From Tricholoma matsutake (taxonomy: Eukaryota > Basidiomycota > Agaricomycetes > Agaricales > Tricholomataceae), in the NCBI GenBank assembly GCA_026075535.2, contig AP026539.1:4898001-4962000 (forward strand): a stretch of DNA of 64,000 nt. Direction: 5' to 3'. Of this stretch, positions 23,478 to 34,406 are shown in pieces; the first letter of the stretch is position 1; the number at the start of each line of letters is the position of its first letter. Under the pieces are notes generated by a model that was not told where the DNA came from, ran no database searches, and was given only the letters and a program-made list of their open reading frames with translations. A program made the translations under genes and the position numbers.

Positions 23478-23981
23478 TTGGTGGTCATGCTTGGCTTGCG
23501 CAGTACGATTTAGCAATTGAATATTCTTCCTAGAGATTCCTTACCTAATACCCCTTCAAGTTAGATACCTCGTACATACACTTACAAGTAATAGTTATCA
23601 CAAAGTTATCATATGTTGTTCTGCAACCATGACTACTTGGCGTCAATGTGGTCCACATGGCGGAGGACTTCGGGTCCTAGCGCTTGTCACTTGGGCATGA
23701 ATCGACTTCAACTATGTCTGTGTCAGCCTTAAACTTTTGTCACACTGGTTTCTGAGGATCACAAAACATCGGGCCCATTGTCTTGACTGTTGACGTGTTG
23801 ACGATTGGTTGATGACCTGCTGGATTGTCATTGAATTGATACGAGTAATTGGGTAAAAGATGAAGCTACCTCCCCCTAGGGATTACTGGAGCTTACTGTA
23901 AGTATGAGGAGTCCTAGTCAGGACTCAAAGTAAGTGTTGGAATATCAAGCATGACTCGCCCATTTCGAACATCAGGAAGTT
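23478..23981. other. Intergenic, no gene seen
   Basis: Sequence downstream of the H...NC gene. No ORF of note and no repeat ends until the inverted repeat that starts at 23982. Confidence 0.5.
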
Positions 23982-24145
23982 GTACTAAAACTTTTCTACT
24001 TTTCTACTTTTACAAGCCATCCCAAGTAAAAAAGCTAAAAAGTGTGCAAGTTGGTGTTTGTCATGCTATTGGAAATAACCACGAGTAAAAAAAGTGCTAA
24101 AAAGCGAACAAAAGCTACAAAAAGTAGCGGAAAGTTGAACAGTAC
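23982..24145. repeat. Small inverted-repeat element, tentative
   Basis: The left end GTACTAAAACTTTTCTACTTTT is loosely complementary to the right end AAAAGTAGCGGAAAGTTGAA plus CAGTAC, with AGTAAAAAA-type runs between. It resembles a degenerate MITE, but no clear target duplication is present. Confidence 0.3.
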
Positions 24146-24500
24146 GACATCACTATGACAGAAGTTGATGTGTATGATAGTCAATAAAATGATTCACTAA
24201 ATATTTGTCCCATGCATCAAGGGCATCACTTTGCTTCATTTCTCCAGGGAGAAACCCCTCACCAAAGCATGGGAAGAGGTGTGTGCTGCGAAGAATTGTG
24301 TCAAGGTGAATGACCTGAACAGGGTAGTTATGAGTTTCATTGTGCTCTGGACACAGTTTCCACATTCCAGTGTCTTCATCATGTTGTGGGATGTCATTTG
24401 GGTGGGTAAACCAGGAAACGAGGGCACAAGGGATTTCCTTACATTGAAGTGGATCATAAGAGGAAAAAGCAGTCGAACCCATGCGACAAGAAGTCCACTC

Positions 24501-24707
24501 TGTTGAGACTCTGAGGACTTGATAATACATAGTATAAACGGACTTATTATTGTGTTTATCTACAACAACTATTTATACAACGTTTGATGCATTGATCGGT
24601 AATCATAATCGGTAATTAGAATGTCCCGCTATCAATAATCTGTGGGCGCATCATTACTACTATATTCGGTGTCGGTGTCGGTGTCACCTACAATCACTTT
24701 TTCAACA
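24501..24707 (-). repeat. 3' LTR of the copia element
   Basis: This 207-bp LTR matches 28681-28889 with scattered substitutions and small indels. It contains a short GGTGTC tandem near 24670-24684, also present in the other LTR. Confidence 0.93.
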
Positions 24708-24721
24708 CTCCCCCTCGACAT

Positions 24722-27700
24722 CTATGCCATACCTATGTGCTTGACAAGATCTTTGTGTTCTGGTCTTGGCAGTGCCTTGGTGAATATGTCCGCTAGGTTA
24801 TCATCTATTGTGCAGTACTGAATGTCAATCTCATGAGGGATTAGTTTCTTGCGTATGAAATGATGCTGGAGGTCAATATGTTTTGTGTGGCTGTGGTTAA
24901 TGGCATTGTTTGAGTAGTCAATCATGCCTTGGTTATCTACATTGAGTTTGGTGGGTCCAGAGTATGGAATGCCGAGTTCAGAAGTGAGCATTTGCAGCCA
25001 TAGAACCTGGTGCATTGCTAGGCTTTCCGCCATGTATTCGGCTTCCATTGATGATAATGCTACTGTTGGCTGCTTCTTCGATTGCCACGAGATTGGGCCA
25101 CCTGCCATCTGGAAGCAGTATCCAGAAATAGATTTTTGATCATTGATGTTCAATCCCCAATTGGCATCTGAATAAGCAGTGGGTTCGACTTCTCCCCTTT
25201 TTCGGTAGATGATACAAGTGCCATTAAGATATTGAAATATGCATTTGATGGCAGTCCAATGAGTAGGTCCAGGATTGCTCATGAACTGGCTGAGTGTTTG
25301 TACCACAAATGAAATGTCAGGTCGCATGCCAATTGCTGCATACATGAGTGATCCAATTGCGCTGCAATATTGTGGTGCTCATTGTCGGGTGTTTTGATCA
25401 GTTTGATATTAGGGTCCAATGGTGTGCTGACAGGGTGTGAATCTGCCATTCCAAATTTCTCCAGGACCTTCTTGATATACTGATGCTGCATGATTTTGAG
25501 GGTGCTAACCTCCATGTCCCTTTCCAACTCCAATCCTACAATCTGCTTTGCCTCCCCCAGGTCTGTGATCGTAAAGAATTTTGATAGCTTGGCTTTCATT
25601 CCTGTGATGGCATCAATGTCTGATCCAAGAATGGTCATGTCGTCAATGTGTACTGAGGTGATGATCAGATCTTGATCGGTATGCCTGATATAGATGCATT
25701 GATCAGAGAATAGCCATGTGAAATTCATTTGCAGGAATGTCTGGTTAAGTTCATCATTCCAAGCTCGGCCAGCCTGTTTTAGCCCATAGAGAGGCTGCAA
25801 TAATTGTAGAACTTGTCCTGTGCCATCATCATATTCAGGGGGTTGCATCATGAAAATCACCTCCTCTAATTTCCCATTCAGGTATGTGCCTACCACATCA
25901 ACCACATGGATCTCAAGATCCAGTTCAGTTGCAAGCACTATCAATAGCCAGAATGTTTCCAGCCGCATGACCGGTGTGAATGTTTCCATGAAATCTATCC
26001 CAGGGATTTGGGAAAACCCCTTTGCCATGAGTCTGGCTTTGTGTTTGGTGATTTCTCCAACATGATCACATTTGATGCGATAGACCCATTTGCTTGTGAT
26101 GGCTTGGCAGTCTGAGGGTAGGTCAACTGATTTGAATGTACCTCTTTTGGTTAATTGCATCATTTCAGCATCCATAGCCATCTTCCACTTTGGCCAGTCC
26201 AATCGATCTTTGGCTTCTTTTACTGTAAGTGGGTCATCCTCCAGTGTTGCCCCAATCATTGTGTAGTCCACTGTTATGTAGCCAGCTTCCTCCACTACTG
26301 GTACTTGGTGTTGCCATTCTTTTGGCCTGCGTGAGTTTGGGTTGTTAAGCATCCTATAGTTTATGAGTGGTTGTGCGAGGATGCGTGCTGACCTTTCCCA
26401 GGGTACTGGAATTCATGATGGTGATGTGAGATTTGATGGTGATTCAGGTATGTGATGCATTGCTTCCCCTCCTGGCACTCACTCACCCAAAGTCTGCTTG
26501 TCATTTTCTCCACTCTCCCTCTCAAGCTGCATAGGGTGAGTTATCTCCACTTCATCATATTTCTCCTCCACCACTGAAAATACCACATTTTGAGAGGTGA
26601 GGGTTTGATGGGTTTGAGAATTATAGTACCTGTATCCTTTTGTACCATCAGCTATTCCCACAAGAATAAATTGGTGCAATTTTGGATCCAGTTTGGATCT
26701 TTTCCCATCCTGCTGCAGAACCCAGCATGTTCTGCCAAATTCCTCCAAGTGTGATACATCTGGTTTCTTTCCCCAGAAGACTTTGTCAGGTACCTTATGA
26801 TCCTTGATCGATCACATGGGAGATCTATTTTTGAGATGGGTTGCATAAGCAATCACTTCTTTCCAAAGAGAGTGTGGGAGTGCATGCTGATGCAGCATTG
26901 TGTGCACATGTTCTACCAGCATTCGGTTTAATCATTTGGCAATTCCATTCTGGGAAGGCAAGTGAGGGGTGGTGACATCTAGTTGGATTCCATTGTCCAG
27001 CAAAAATTTCTTGAACTCCTTGCTAAGAAATTCCCCCCCTCCATCGACACAAAGTTTCTTGAGTTTGTGCCCAGTTTGAGTTTCGACGAAACTCTTGTAC
27101 TGTTTGAACTTCGTTAGTGCTTCAGATTTCTGTTTCAGGAAATAGGTCATTGTGTGTCATGCCTTGCCATCAGTGAATGTTATGAAATACCGGTCTCCCC
27201 CTGGAGCCTGAGTGCGCGCTGGTCCCCACAGATCACTAACTGTCAGATCTCCAATCTCTTTGATCTCTGATTTGCTTTCTTTGGGAAATGGTCGGACTTG
27301 TTGCTTTGCAGTGATGCACGCCGGGCATTGCAAAGCTGGTTCCACTGTCCTATCCACCTCCATTCCCAAAACCATTTCCTTTTCCTTGAGCATTTTTACT
27401 GAACCTATGTTCAGATGCCCAAAAATTCTGTGCCATTTGTCCCATGTTCTCCCATGTTTGGCGGTGTATGCTTGGTCATGTTTGGCAATACCTTTGATGT
27501 TCATATCAAATAACTGGTTCATGACCCGACCTTCCATAATGATTGATCCATTGGGCGATCAGAATCTGACTCCTGGTGCTGTGAATAAAACAGCTGCTCC
27601 AGCCTTGAGTATGTGTGAAATTGAAATGAGGTTGAATGGCACATCAGGGGTGTGTGCCACATCCTTGAGAGTGATTTTGGATATTTTTCCTTCCATGGTG

Positions 27701-28610
27701 CATTCCAGCCATACTGAACCTTGTCCAAGCACAGGTGCCTTTCTGAATCTGGAAATCTGGTGTCCAGGGGTAGGAGTGTAGTCAATAAAAATTTCTCAGT
27801 TTCGAGCAATGTGAGATGTGCATGCCGAATCAGCTAACCAAGAGTCTGGTGAGACAGCCAGTGCTACATCCTTCCCATCATCCCCATAGAATGCAAATTC
27901 ATCATCAGCTGCTGCATTTGCTTCCATCATGCCCTTCTGCTTCCCTCCCGATCTCCACTTTCCCAATTTGGACTTCTTCTTACATTGCTGGCCTATGTGC
28001 CTATTAAGGCTGTATCATCAGTGTTATGCATGTTAATCTGTCAATCATGTTCAAGGATGCATGCGATCAGTTTTGGGGCGTCCATTAAGGCTGTTGTGTC
28101 AATAGAGGCAATATAATTGTTCCAGGCTTTCAGAAGTGAGCTTAGCAGAATAATAGAAAATTCTTTCCCATCAATCTTCTGTCCCAGGTTGTGCAGCTCC
28201 TCCTGGTAGCCATGCAACATCCTAATGTGTTCCTCGATGGGTGTCGATTCTTCACATTGAGCCCGAAGTAGCTTTCATCATGCCAACACTATGCCGAGCA
28301 CCCCTTGCATTTCCAATAATGACTTCAGTGTGTCCCATGCTTCCTTCAACGTTGTCAAACTTGCGACATATACCAACATTTTGTCGGCAACCCTTAATCG
28401 GATGATAGATAGTGCCATCCTATCCTTCTTTACCCATGCCACTTTTGTCACCTCGTCTGATGGCCAAATAGTTGATCCATTGACATATTCCCACAAATCT
28501 TGTCCCATCAAGATGTCCATCATTTTGATCTTCCATACAGAATAATTCTTGGCTCCTGTCAAGGGTTCAATCTGGTAAACATTTGTGTGCATGTTTGATG
28601 CATCTGTCAT
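24722..28610 (-). pseudogene. copia gag-pol remnant
   Basis: gag starts at 28610 (MTDASNMHTNVYQIEPLTG, WKIKMMDILMGQDLWEYV) and is frameshifted near 28280. The integrase region is at 27537-26930: the zinc-binding part (WHRIFGHLN with CPAC), VSDLWGP and CVDGGGEF. The catalytic Glu segment reads NGIAK followed by a stop, where the family has NGIAE-R. The reverse transcriptase is at 26352-25279 (KWVYRIK, KARLMAKGFSQ, VVDVVGTYLNG, YGLKQAGRAWN, VHIDDM in place of YVDDM). RNase H is at 25345-24722 (YSDANWG, ALSSMEAEYMAES, NLADIFTKAL). At least five frame breaks are present. Confidence 0.9.
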
Positions 28611-28668
28611 TTTGAAAAGTGGCTCAGTGTGTTAAGAGTGAGTGTATGCGAAATTTCAGTTGAGCTCA

Positions 28669-28680
28669 GGGCCCATAACC
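28669..28680 (-). promoter_or_regulatory. copia primer binding site (initiator-tRNA half)
   Basis: Directly after the 5' LTR, the minus strand reads GGTTATGGGCCC. This is complementary to the anticodon arm of eukaryotic initiator tRNA-Met (GGGCCCAUAACC), not to a tRNA 3' end. Drosophila copia is known to prime from this internal tRNA fragment. Confidence 0.75.
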
Positions 28681-28889
28681 TGTTGAGACTCTGAGGACTT
28701 GATAATAGTATAAACAGACTTATTATTGTGTTTATCTACAATGACTATTTATACAAGCGCTTGATGTATTGATCGGTAGTCATAATTGGTAATTAGAATG
28801 TCCCACTATTAATAATCTGTGGGCGCATCATTACTACTATATTTAGTGTCGGTGTCGGTGTTGCCTAATGTACAATTACTTATTCAACA
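28681..28889 (-). repeat. 5' LTR of the copia element
   Basis: A 209-bp LTR on the minus strand, beginning TGTTGAATAAG and ending CTCAACA. The right-hand target duplication CACTC follows at 28890-28894. Confidence 0.93.
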
Positions 28890-29713
28890 CACTCATGGCC
28901 TCCTTGTCATCAGTCACGGAAACAAAAACAGTATCAAAGTGGGGTGAACCATAATAGGCAGGGTTAAGCATGGATTGTCTCACAATACATCCCACAAGGT
29001 CCACATAAGTCACTAGGGGTGTAAAATTATACAGAAGCTGAGTGAAAGACATGAATTGGCCCAATAAAAGAATTGTCGACAGGAGCCACCCAGTCTGAAT
29101 TTGGGTGATTTTGTTGATGAATGAATTTCTGAAGAGCATTAGGAAGATCTGGTTGTTCCACAAAATGCCTAGTGAGATCTCTAGGATATCTAGGTTCTGA
29201 AAGGCGAGTCAGCTAGTATTTCTAACCCTTTTTGAAACTTACTGTATCTAAGGGGCAGCAAAATCACAGTTTCAGTCTTTGGGCCAGGTATGGGCCCATC
29301 CTCACCATCGCTATTGCTATCACTTTACCTCTGCCTGTCACAAAACCACCCCACAGTTGAATAGGAGGGAGTGTTCCAGCAAATTGCCAGGCCATGTAGT
29401 TGTGCACTGTTCCATCAAGCATCCCCCACTGCTTGAAGACATGTGTAGCACTGTAAACTTGTCCATCTGAGAGATTGTCTGGATCATCTGATGGAGTGGC
29501 TTGTTATGGTTTGATCTTTGCCACGTCTCTTTCACAAGAATCACAACCTTGATATGTTTTGCTTCAGTTTGAGAGGAACAGGTGCCATTTGGGGAACCAA
29601 AGAGCTCAATTCCATTAGGGTAATGTATCAAAGCATGTTGGCGAGGAAGGGAGATATCCTTTTGAACACCAGTTGTGATAAACACTTGATGAGACTGATG
29701 GAAATTTGGAGGT

Positions 29714-30061
29714 CTTTACACTCCCCCCCGTATTCCTATAGGAATCCGATGATTCCAACCATATTCCGATGTCATTTTCACCAGCCAAATTGACATGAAA
29801 TGGCAGGTTCAGTCCTAGTCCAGTCTGATGCAGTCTGATCAGAATCCGATCAGACCATCAGAATCTGACCATAGGAATCACATAGGAATATTCCGAGGTT
29901 ATGCAGAGACATCGGACAACATAGGATTCTGATAGGAATGATAGCAGCATTGCTTAGTAATAGTAGAAAAGTAGAAACACATGGCAGAATTGAACCCCAG
30001 AGCTCTAATATGATTACATAAACTTACAGTAACAACAAGACCACTACACTAAGCAGTCATT
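29714..30061 (-). repeat. Left ~350-bp end unit with tRNA-like A and B boxes
   Basis: On the minus strand an A-box-like sequence (TGCTTAGTGTAGTGG, 30041-30055) is followed by a B-box-like sequence (GGTTCAATTCT, 29986-29996). A body rich in GGAATCCGAT phrases follows, and the unit ends with the tail ATAGGAATACGGGGGGGAG at 29720-29738. The head-body-tail plan is SINE-like. No tRNA cloverleaf can be folded with confidence. Gypsy copy 1 is inserted just upstream of the A box. Confidence 0.5.
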
Positions 30062-30066
30062 GCAGG

Positions 30067-30492
30067 TATAAGGGCAACCTAAGCCTCTAGCAAAGGGAAA
30101 TCCGAAGTTAAAATTACACTACATAATACAGGCATTGGGGGCACACCTAGCAAAGGGAAATCCGAAGAGAAAACTCTAAGGATCCCCTTGCTGATGCCCA
30201 GTATATGTGAAGACGACAAAAATCAAATATAACCTAAAAATAGAAAAAGGCGGAGATAGGCGGATCAAGGCCGCCGAATGACATCATACCAAGGGGTATG
30301 TGTCGGAAGGGGTACTCCGCCTCTAAATATAAAAGTGTCAACATATACAAACATGATAGCAAGGGAAAATTAGTAATAAAATCCGGAAAAATCATAGAAA
30401 ATGAAGAATAGAAGGAAATGAGGTGGGGAAAAATATGGGACAAACATAAAAAATAGGAAAAACACACAGGGCACCCCCTTAGTCCCCTTACA
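30067..30492 (-). repeat. 3' LTR of gypsy copy 1
   Basis: A 426-bp LTR reading TGTAAGGGGAC to CCCTTATA on the minus strand. It is preceded (sense) by the polypurine tract at 30493-30506. Confidence 0.96.
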
Positions 30493-30506
30493 TCACCCCC
30501 TCTCTA
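30493..30506 (-). promoter_or_regulatory. Polypurine tract of gypsy copy 1
   Basis: The sense strand reads TAGAGAGGGGGTGA immediately before the 3' LTR, the usual plus-strand priming site. The same tract precedes the 3' LTR of copy 2 at 36697-36710. Confidence 0.85.
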
Positions 30507-30587
30507 AGATGCATCGCCCCGATGCATTCGAAATCGTATATGACCAAAGTCCGTGACTTGAATGCGACGCGGTGCAGCAGTGTGCCG

Positions 30588-33500
30588 TCAGTGGAATTCC
30601 TTGATTAACCGAGGGGCATTTACGTCAGACTCTTCGACCCATGAGTTCTCCTCATACCCATAACCCTTCCAATGTACCAAATACTGGAGTTTTCCTCGAC
30701 GCAAACGGCTGTCCAAGATTGACTCGACTTCATATTGGGGTTCTCCCTCGATCACTGTAGGTGGTGGTGGTGGGTGTGAATGGCGTCCCGGGAATGGATC
30801 TGGGGGAGCTGGAAGCAATTTGACAACATGGAAGATGGGATGGAGTCTGGACATGGAGGCTGGGAGGCATAGACGATAGGCATGTGTTCCAACGCACTTG
30901 ACAATGGGGAAAGGTCCCAAGAAGCGATGAGCGAGTTTCTTGGATGGACGTGTAGTGGAGATGTCACTGGAGTCAAGATAAACTCGATCACCAACCTTGT
31001 ACTGAGGGGTTGGGGAGTGGCGCTGGTTGTAAAATCGCGCCATGTCGTCCTTCGCCTTTGCTAAGGCTGCCCTTGCCTCCTCCAAGCTATCCCTCATGCG
31101 TTCTGTGAACTCATTCACTGTCTCGATGTGTGAGGGAGTTTGGCGAGGTTCAAATCCCATGCGTGGATGTCGTCCAGTGTCTAAGAGGAAAGGGGTCTGT
31201 TGAGTGGAAGCATGGACATGGTTGTTGTACCCAAACTCGGCCAAAGGAAGGAGATCATCCCAATCGTCCTGGCGTTCATTGACAAAGAGGCGGATGTACT
31301 GCTCCAGTTCCTGGTTGACTCGCTCTGTCTGGCCATCAGTTTGTGGGTGATAAGCAGTTGAAGCGAGGAGTTTGATCCCCAGGAGTCGGTACAGCTCACG
31401 AGTGAACTCTGCCATGAACTGAGGGCCACGATCCGAGAGGAAGGCACCAGGAAGTCCATGTAACTTCCACACGTGGTGGAGGTAGAGTTGAGCGGCACCT
31501 AGGGCACTGACAGTGGTGTGAGTGGGAATGAAGTGAGCGCGTTTTCCCACTGAGTCAACTGTGCACATCACTGCATCAAACCCGTTTGACTCTGGCAATT
31601 CCACCACAAAGTCGACGCTGACAACATCCCAATGACTCTCTGGAACAGGAAGAGGGTGTAGCTCACCAATAGGCTTGCGACGAGGGACCTTGGTGCGTAA
31701 GCAAAGGTCACAAGTGCGACAATACTGACCAATGAGCCGTGACATTTGTGGCCACCAATAGTTCCGTGAGGTGAGCTCCAAGGTCTTCCAGCATCCAGGG
31801 TGGCCAGCAATCTGTGAGTCATGGTGTTGGGATATGATGTGCTGGCGAAGGTCTGGGTCATTGGGAACATAGATGCAATCCCTGAAATACAACAAGTCCT
31901 CCTTTTCAGCCCACTCTGCCGCACGTAAGGAAAGGGTCGATCCCTTCCTCAGTTCTTTAACAGCTCGGGCAACAACATCCTCATGTAAACCGCTACGGTT
32001 TGCGCGACAAATGTCACGTAGAATGTCCCGCTCCTCACCCTGGGGTACGATGCCTTCCAGTGCCCGAATGGTGAACAGGTCTGGCTGCAACAGCACAATG
32101 TTTTGGTTGTCACCGCTGCCATCCCCATGGTCTGCACGTCGGGATAGGGCATCGGTCTTCCCCATGCTGCGACCCGGACGGTGGTGCAAGGAGAAGTCGA
32201 ATCTAGATAGATACAGGGACCAACGAGCTTGACGACGGTTTAATTTCTTGGCCGTCATGAAGTACTCGAGGTTCTTGTGATCCGTCCAAATTTCCACCTT
32301 GTGTTGGGCACCCTCGAGGAAGTGTCGCCACTCCTCAAGCGCACGCATTATCGCCAACATCTCCTTGTCATGGATCTCGTAGTTTCTCTCTACAGCACTA
32401 AGGCTTTTGGAGTAGAACGCAACAGGATGCCACTTCTGGTCCTCCGGAGACTGCTGAGACAACACAGCGCCCGTCGCAAAGTCAGAACTGTCGGCTTCTA
32501 CACGAAAAGGATGCGAATCGTCAGCAAAGGTAAGGATCGGAGCGGAAGTGACCATCTCCTTAAGCTTTTCGAACGCCTCCTGTTGTGCATTATCCCACCT
32601 CCATGCCTCCTTTCCTGTCAAGTCGAACAGCGGTCGTGCATGATGTGAGAAGTCCTTGATAAAACACCGATAAAAATTGATGAAGCCCAGGAAAGACTGC
32701 ACCTCCTTCTTGTTTGTGGGTGTTGGCCAAGCTGTGACCCTGTTTACCTTGATAGGATCCATCTCCAGTTGACCCTCTGAGATAATCAGGCCAAGGTACT
32801 CGATCTTGGTCCTTTTGAACTCGTATTTGTACTGACGAAGGTAGAGTTTGTACCGTCGAAGTCGCTCTAGGACGAGGCGCGTGATGCGACGGTGCTCTTC
32901 AACTGTGCGAGTGAAGATGAGGATGCCGTCGAGATAGATGCAGACAACGCCTTCGAGGATGAGGTCATGGAAGATGTTGTTCATCATGGTCTGAAAGGTG
33001 GCAGGGCTATTAGTAAGGCCAAAGAACATGACAAGCGGTTCAAAAAGACCATGGTTGGTACGAAAGGCTGCCTTCCACTCATCTCCCTCCTTTATCCTCA
33101 CATTATTATAGCCCCAATGGACATCGAGCTTGGTGAAGTATCGGGCTCCATGGAGCTGGTTTACGAGTTTGGAGATGAGGGGTAGTGGGTAGCGATTTTT
33201 GACCGTGATGTTGTTGAGTCTTCTGTAGTCTTGAACTGGTTGAAGTGAGCCATCCTTCTTCTTGACAAAGAAAAAGGGAGAGGCCATGGGTGACTTCGAT
33301 GGTCGAATACGTCCAGAGGCCAGGTGCTCGTCGATGAACTGGTCAAGCTGCCGTTGTTCCTCCGGAGAGAGAGGATAGACCTTGCAGGATGAAGGGGTCG
33401 CGCCGGGGGTGAGTTCGATCGCGTGATCCCATGGCTTACGCGCAGGAAGAGAGTCGAATGACTCCTTGGAGAACACGTCTTCAAACTCATGGAGATGAGG

Positions 33501-34406
33501 GAGTAAGGAGTTAGTAGAGGATTTAGCAGCGTTGTTTTTGTGGAAGGCCTCGGCGAGGCGTTGGGATATGTTTGATGTGGCACACACCTCATGCGATGAG
33601 TGAATCGCAGTGTAGAAGATCTGATCACCCTCCTCCACTTCCTCTGGGTCCTCATCATCATCATCCGAGTCCGGCATTAGATCAGGAACCCCTTCCAATT
33701 CCACTTCAGGTATAGGCAGGGGTCCAGCACGACACTTCTGAGTTCGTCGTATTGCCGCCTTCTGTCCACAACGTTCTTGCCTGGCTTCTGTGAAACACGT
33801 CCGACAGCAGGATGGACATCGGCTCATGGTAACCTCCCCGGTGCGCCAGTCGACCTCTGGGTTATGGTCTTGAAGCCATGGATATCCCAAAATCGCCTTT
33901 TGCTTTCCTAACTGAGTGACAGCAAAAAGGGCATGCTCACTATGATCTTTGTAACGGAGAACCAGGTCTGCAACCTCTTGGATGGCACCAGCTTCGTTTG
34001 GGGATCCATCCACGTTATATACAGGTATTGGACGTGAGAGTGAGCGAGTATTTAGACAATGTTGTTGTACCAGATGGGAATCGATGAAGAGACCAGTCGC
34101 ACCAGAGTCCAGGAGCGCAGAGACACCGAGTATCTGTCCAGTGTCGGTCGTCTGCAGTTCGATGGCTAGGTTTAAGGAATGTGCAGAGGGAGTGGATGCC
34201 ACAATATACTTGCGTGGTAGTTTACGCTCCCATGATTTAATTTTGGGACGTGGAGTAGAAGGAGAGATGGGGAGAGCAGGTACATCTTTAGCCAACTTCG
34301 AAGGGTCAGAGAGGGGAGCAGTCACAGAAATGGATTCATTCTCCAGGGATTCAACTGACAAGACTTCAAAGCGGTTATGGACAGGCAGTGAGGGCGTACA
34401 ATTCAC
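30588..34406 (-). CDS. gypsy copy 1 pol: protease, RT, RNase H, integrase, chromodomain
   Basis: An uninterrupted 1272-codon frame. The protease has LLDSGATGLFIDSHLV (Asp100). The reverse transcriptase has YRRLNNITVKNRYPLPLI, KLDVHWGYNN and IYLDGILIFT: the second catalytic Asp of YxDD is Gly (codon 32925-32927). RNase H follows (EADSSDFATGAVLSQ, HDKEMLAIMRALEEW, WTDHKNLEYF). The integrase has an HHCC finger (H..H, CRTCDLC), VSVDFVVELP, SDRGPQF and DGQTERVNQELE. The C-terminus is a chromodomain (YEVESILDSRLRRGKLQYLV, HWKGYGYEENSW), placing it among chromoviruses. The frame lies -1 to gag and opens within gag's last codons; the listed start codon is GTG, so expression probably depends on frameshifting or another recoding step. 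A TGA at 30588-30590 replaces the Arg codon seen in copy 2 and removes about 22 residues. Confidence 0.93.
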   Translation of the reverse strand: MNCTPSLPVHNRFEVLSVESLENESISVTAPLSDPSKLAKDVPALPISPSTPRPKIKSWERKLPRKYIVASTPSAHSLNLAIELQTTDTGQILGVSALLDSGATGLFIDSHLVQQHCLNTRSLSRPIPVYNVDGSPNEAGAIQEVADLVLRYKDHSEHALFAVTQLGKQKAILGYPWLQDHNPEVDWRTGEVTMSRCPSCCRTCFTEARQERCGQKAAIRRTQKCRAGPLPIPEVELEGVPDLMPDSDDDDEDPEEVEEGDQIFYTAIHSSHEVCATSNISQRLAEAFHKNNAAKSSTNSLLPHLHEFEDVFSKESFDSLPARKPWDHAIELTPGATPSSCKVYPLSPEEQRQLDQFIDEHLASGRIRPSKSPMASPFFFVKKKDGSLQPVQDYRRLNNITVKNRYPLPLISKLVNQLHGARYFTKLDVHWGYNNVRIKEGDEWKAAFRTNHGLFEPLVMFFGLTNSPATFQTMMNNIFHDLILEGVVCIYLDGILIFTRTVEEHRRITRLVLERLRRYKLYLRQYKYEFKRTKIEYLGLIISEGQLEMDPIKVNRVTAWPTPTNKKEVQSFLGFINFYRCFIKDFSHHARPLFDLTGKEAWRWDNAQQEAFEKLKEMVTSAPILTFADDSHPFRVEADSSDFATGAVLSQQSPEDQKWHPVAFYSKSLSAVERNYEIHDKEMLAIMRALEEWRHFLEGAQHKVEIWTDHKNLEYFMTAKKLNRRQARWSLYLSRFDFSLHHRPGRSMGKTDALSRRADHGDGSGDNQNIVLLQPDLFTIRALEGIVPQGEERDILRDICRANRSGLHEDVVARAVKELRKGSTLSLRAAEWAEKEDLLYFRDCIYVPNDPDLRQHIISQHHDSQIAGHPGCWKTLELTSRNYWWPQMSRLIGQYCRTCDLCLRTKVPRRKPIGELHPLPVPESHWDVVSVDFVVELPESNGFDAVMCTVDSVGKRAHFIPTHTTVSALGAAQLYLHHVWKLHGLPGAFLSDRGPQFMAEFTRELYRLLGIKLLASTAYHPQTDGQTERVNQELEQYIRLFVNERQDDWDDLLPLAEFGYNNHVHASTQQTPFLLDTGRHPRMGFEPRQTPSHIETVNEFTERMRDSLEEARAALAKAKDDMARFYNQRHSPTPQYKVGDRVYLDSSDISTTRPSKKLAHRFLGPFPIVKCVGTHAYRLCLPASMSRLHPIFHVVKLLPAPPDPFPGRHSHPPPPPTVIEGEPQYEVESILDSRLRRGKLQYLVHWKGYGYEENSWVEESDVNAPRLIKEFH

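Larger units (their letters stand above)
24501..28889 (-). mobile_element. Ty1/copia LTR retrotransposon (4.4 kb, decayed)
   Basis: Complete in structure: LTRs at 24501-24707 and 28681-28889, starting TGTTGA and ending CA, and a perfect 5-bp target duplication CACTC at 24496-24500 and 28890-28894. Gene order on the minus strand is gag, integrase, reverse transcriptase, RNase H, which defines Ty1/copia. A purine tract (GAGGGGGAG, 24708-24716) precedes the 3' LTR and a primer site follows the 5' LTR. The coding region is CpG-depleted and broken by several stops, so it is not autonomous. It is inserted in the Plavaka remnant. Confidence 0.95.
24153..29712 (-). pseudogene. Plavaka-type transposase, C-terminal half (split by copia)
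   Basis: On the minus strand, 29712-28895 reads NFHQSHQVFITTGVQKDISL, PRQHALIHYPNGIELFGSPN, GTCSSQTEAKHIKVV, WQRSNHNKPLHQMI, then PAYYGSPHFDTVFVSVTDD. After the copia insertion, 24500-24153 continues EIPCALVSWFTHPNDIPQHD, EDTGMWKLCPE, VIHLDTILRSTHLFP and SDALDAWDKYLVNHFIDYH. These are landmarks of the second half of Plavaka (CMC-like) transposases in mushrooms (ITESKHIKAVKEPWRRS, DEDTGMW, DSLDAF..FYVNKY). The frame is interrupted by shifts and by the copia element at its CACTC target. The N-terminal half of apparently the same copy lies at 42931-46443. Confidence 0.8.

Noticed and set aside
29986..30055. A tRNA gene on the minus strand
   Set aside because: Same reasoning: boxes are recognisable but no cloverleaf folds.
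31181..31924. Additional ORFs inside gypsy copy 1 pol on other frames
   Set aside because: Shadows of the continuous pol frame; the same shadows recur at the matching place in copy 2.
32925..32927. Treating the YLDG change as CpG decay
   Set aside because: Asp (GAC/GAT) to Gly (GGC) is an A to G change on the coding strand and is shared by both copies, so it does not fit the CpG pattern seen elsewhere.
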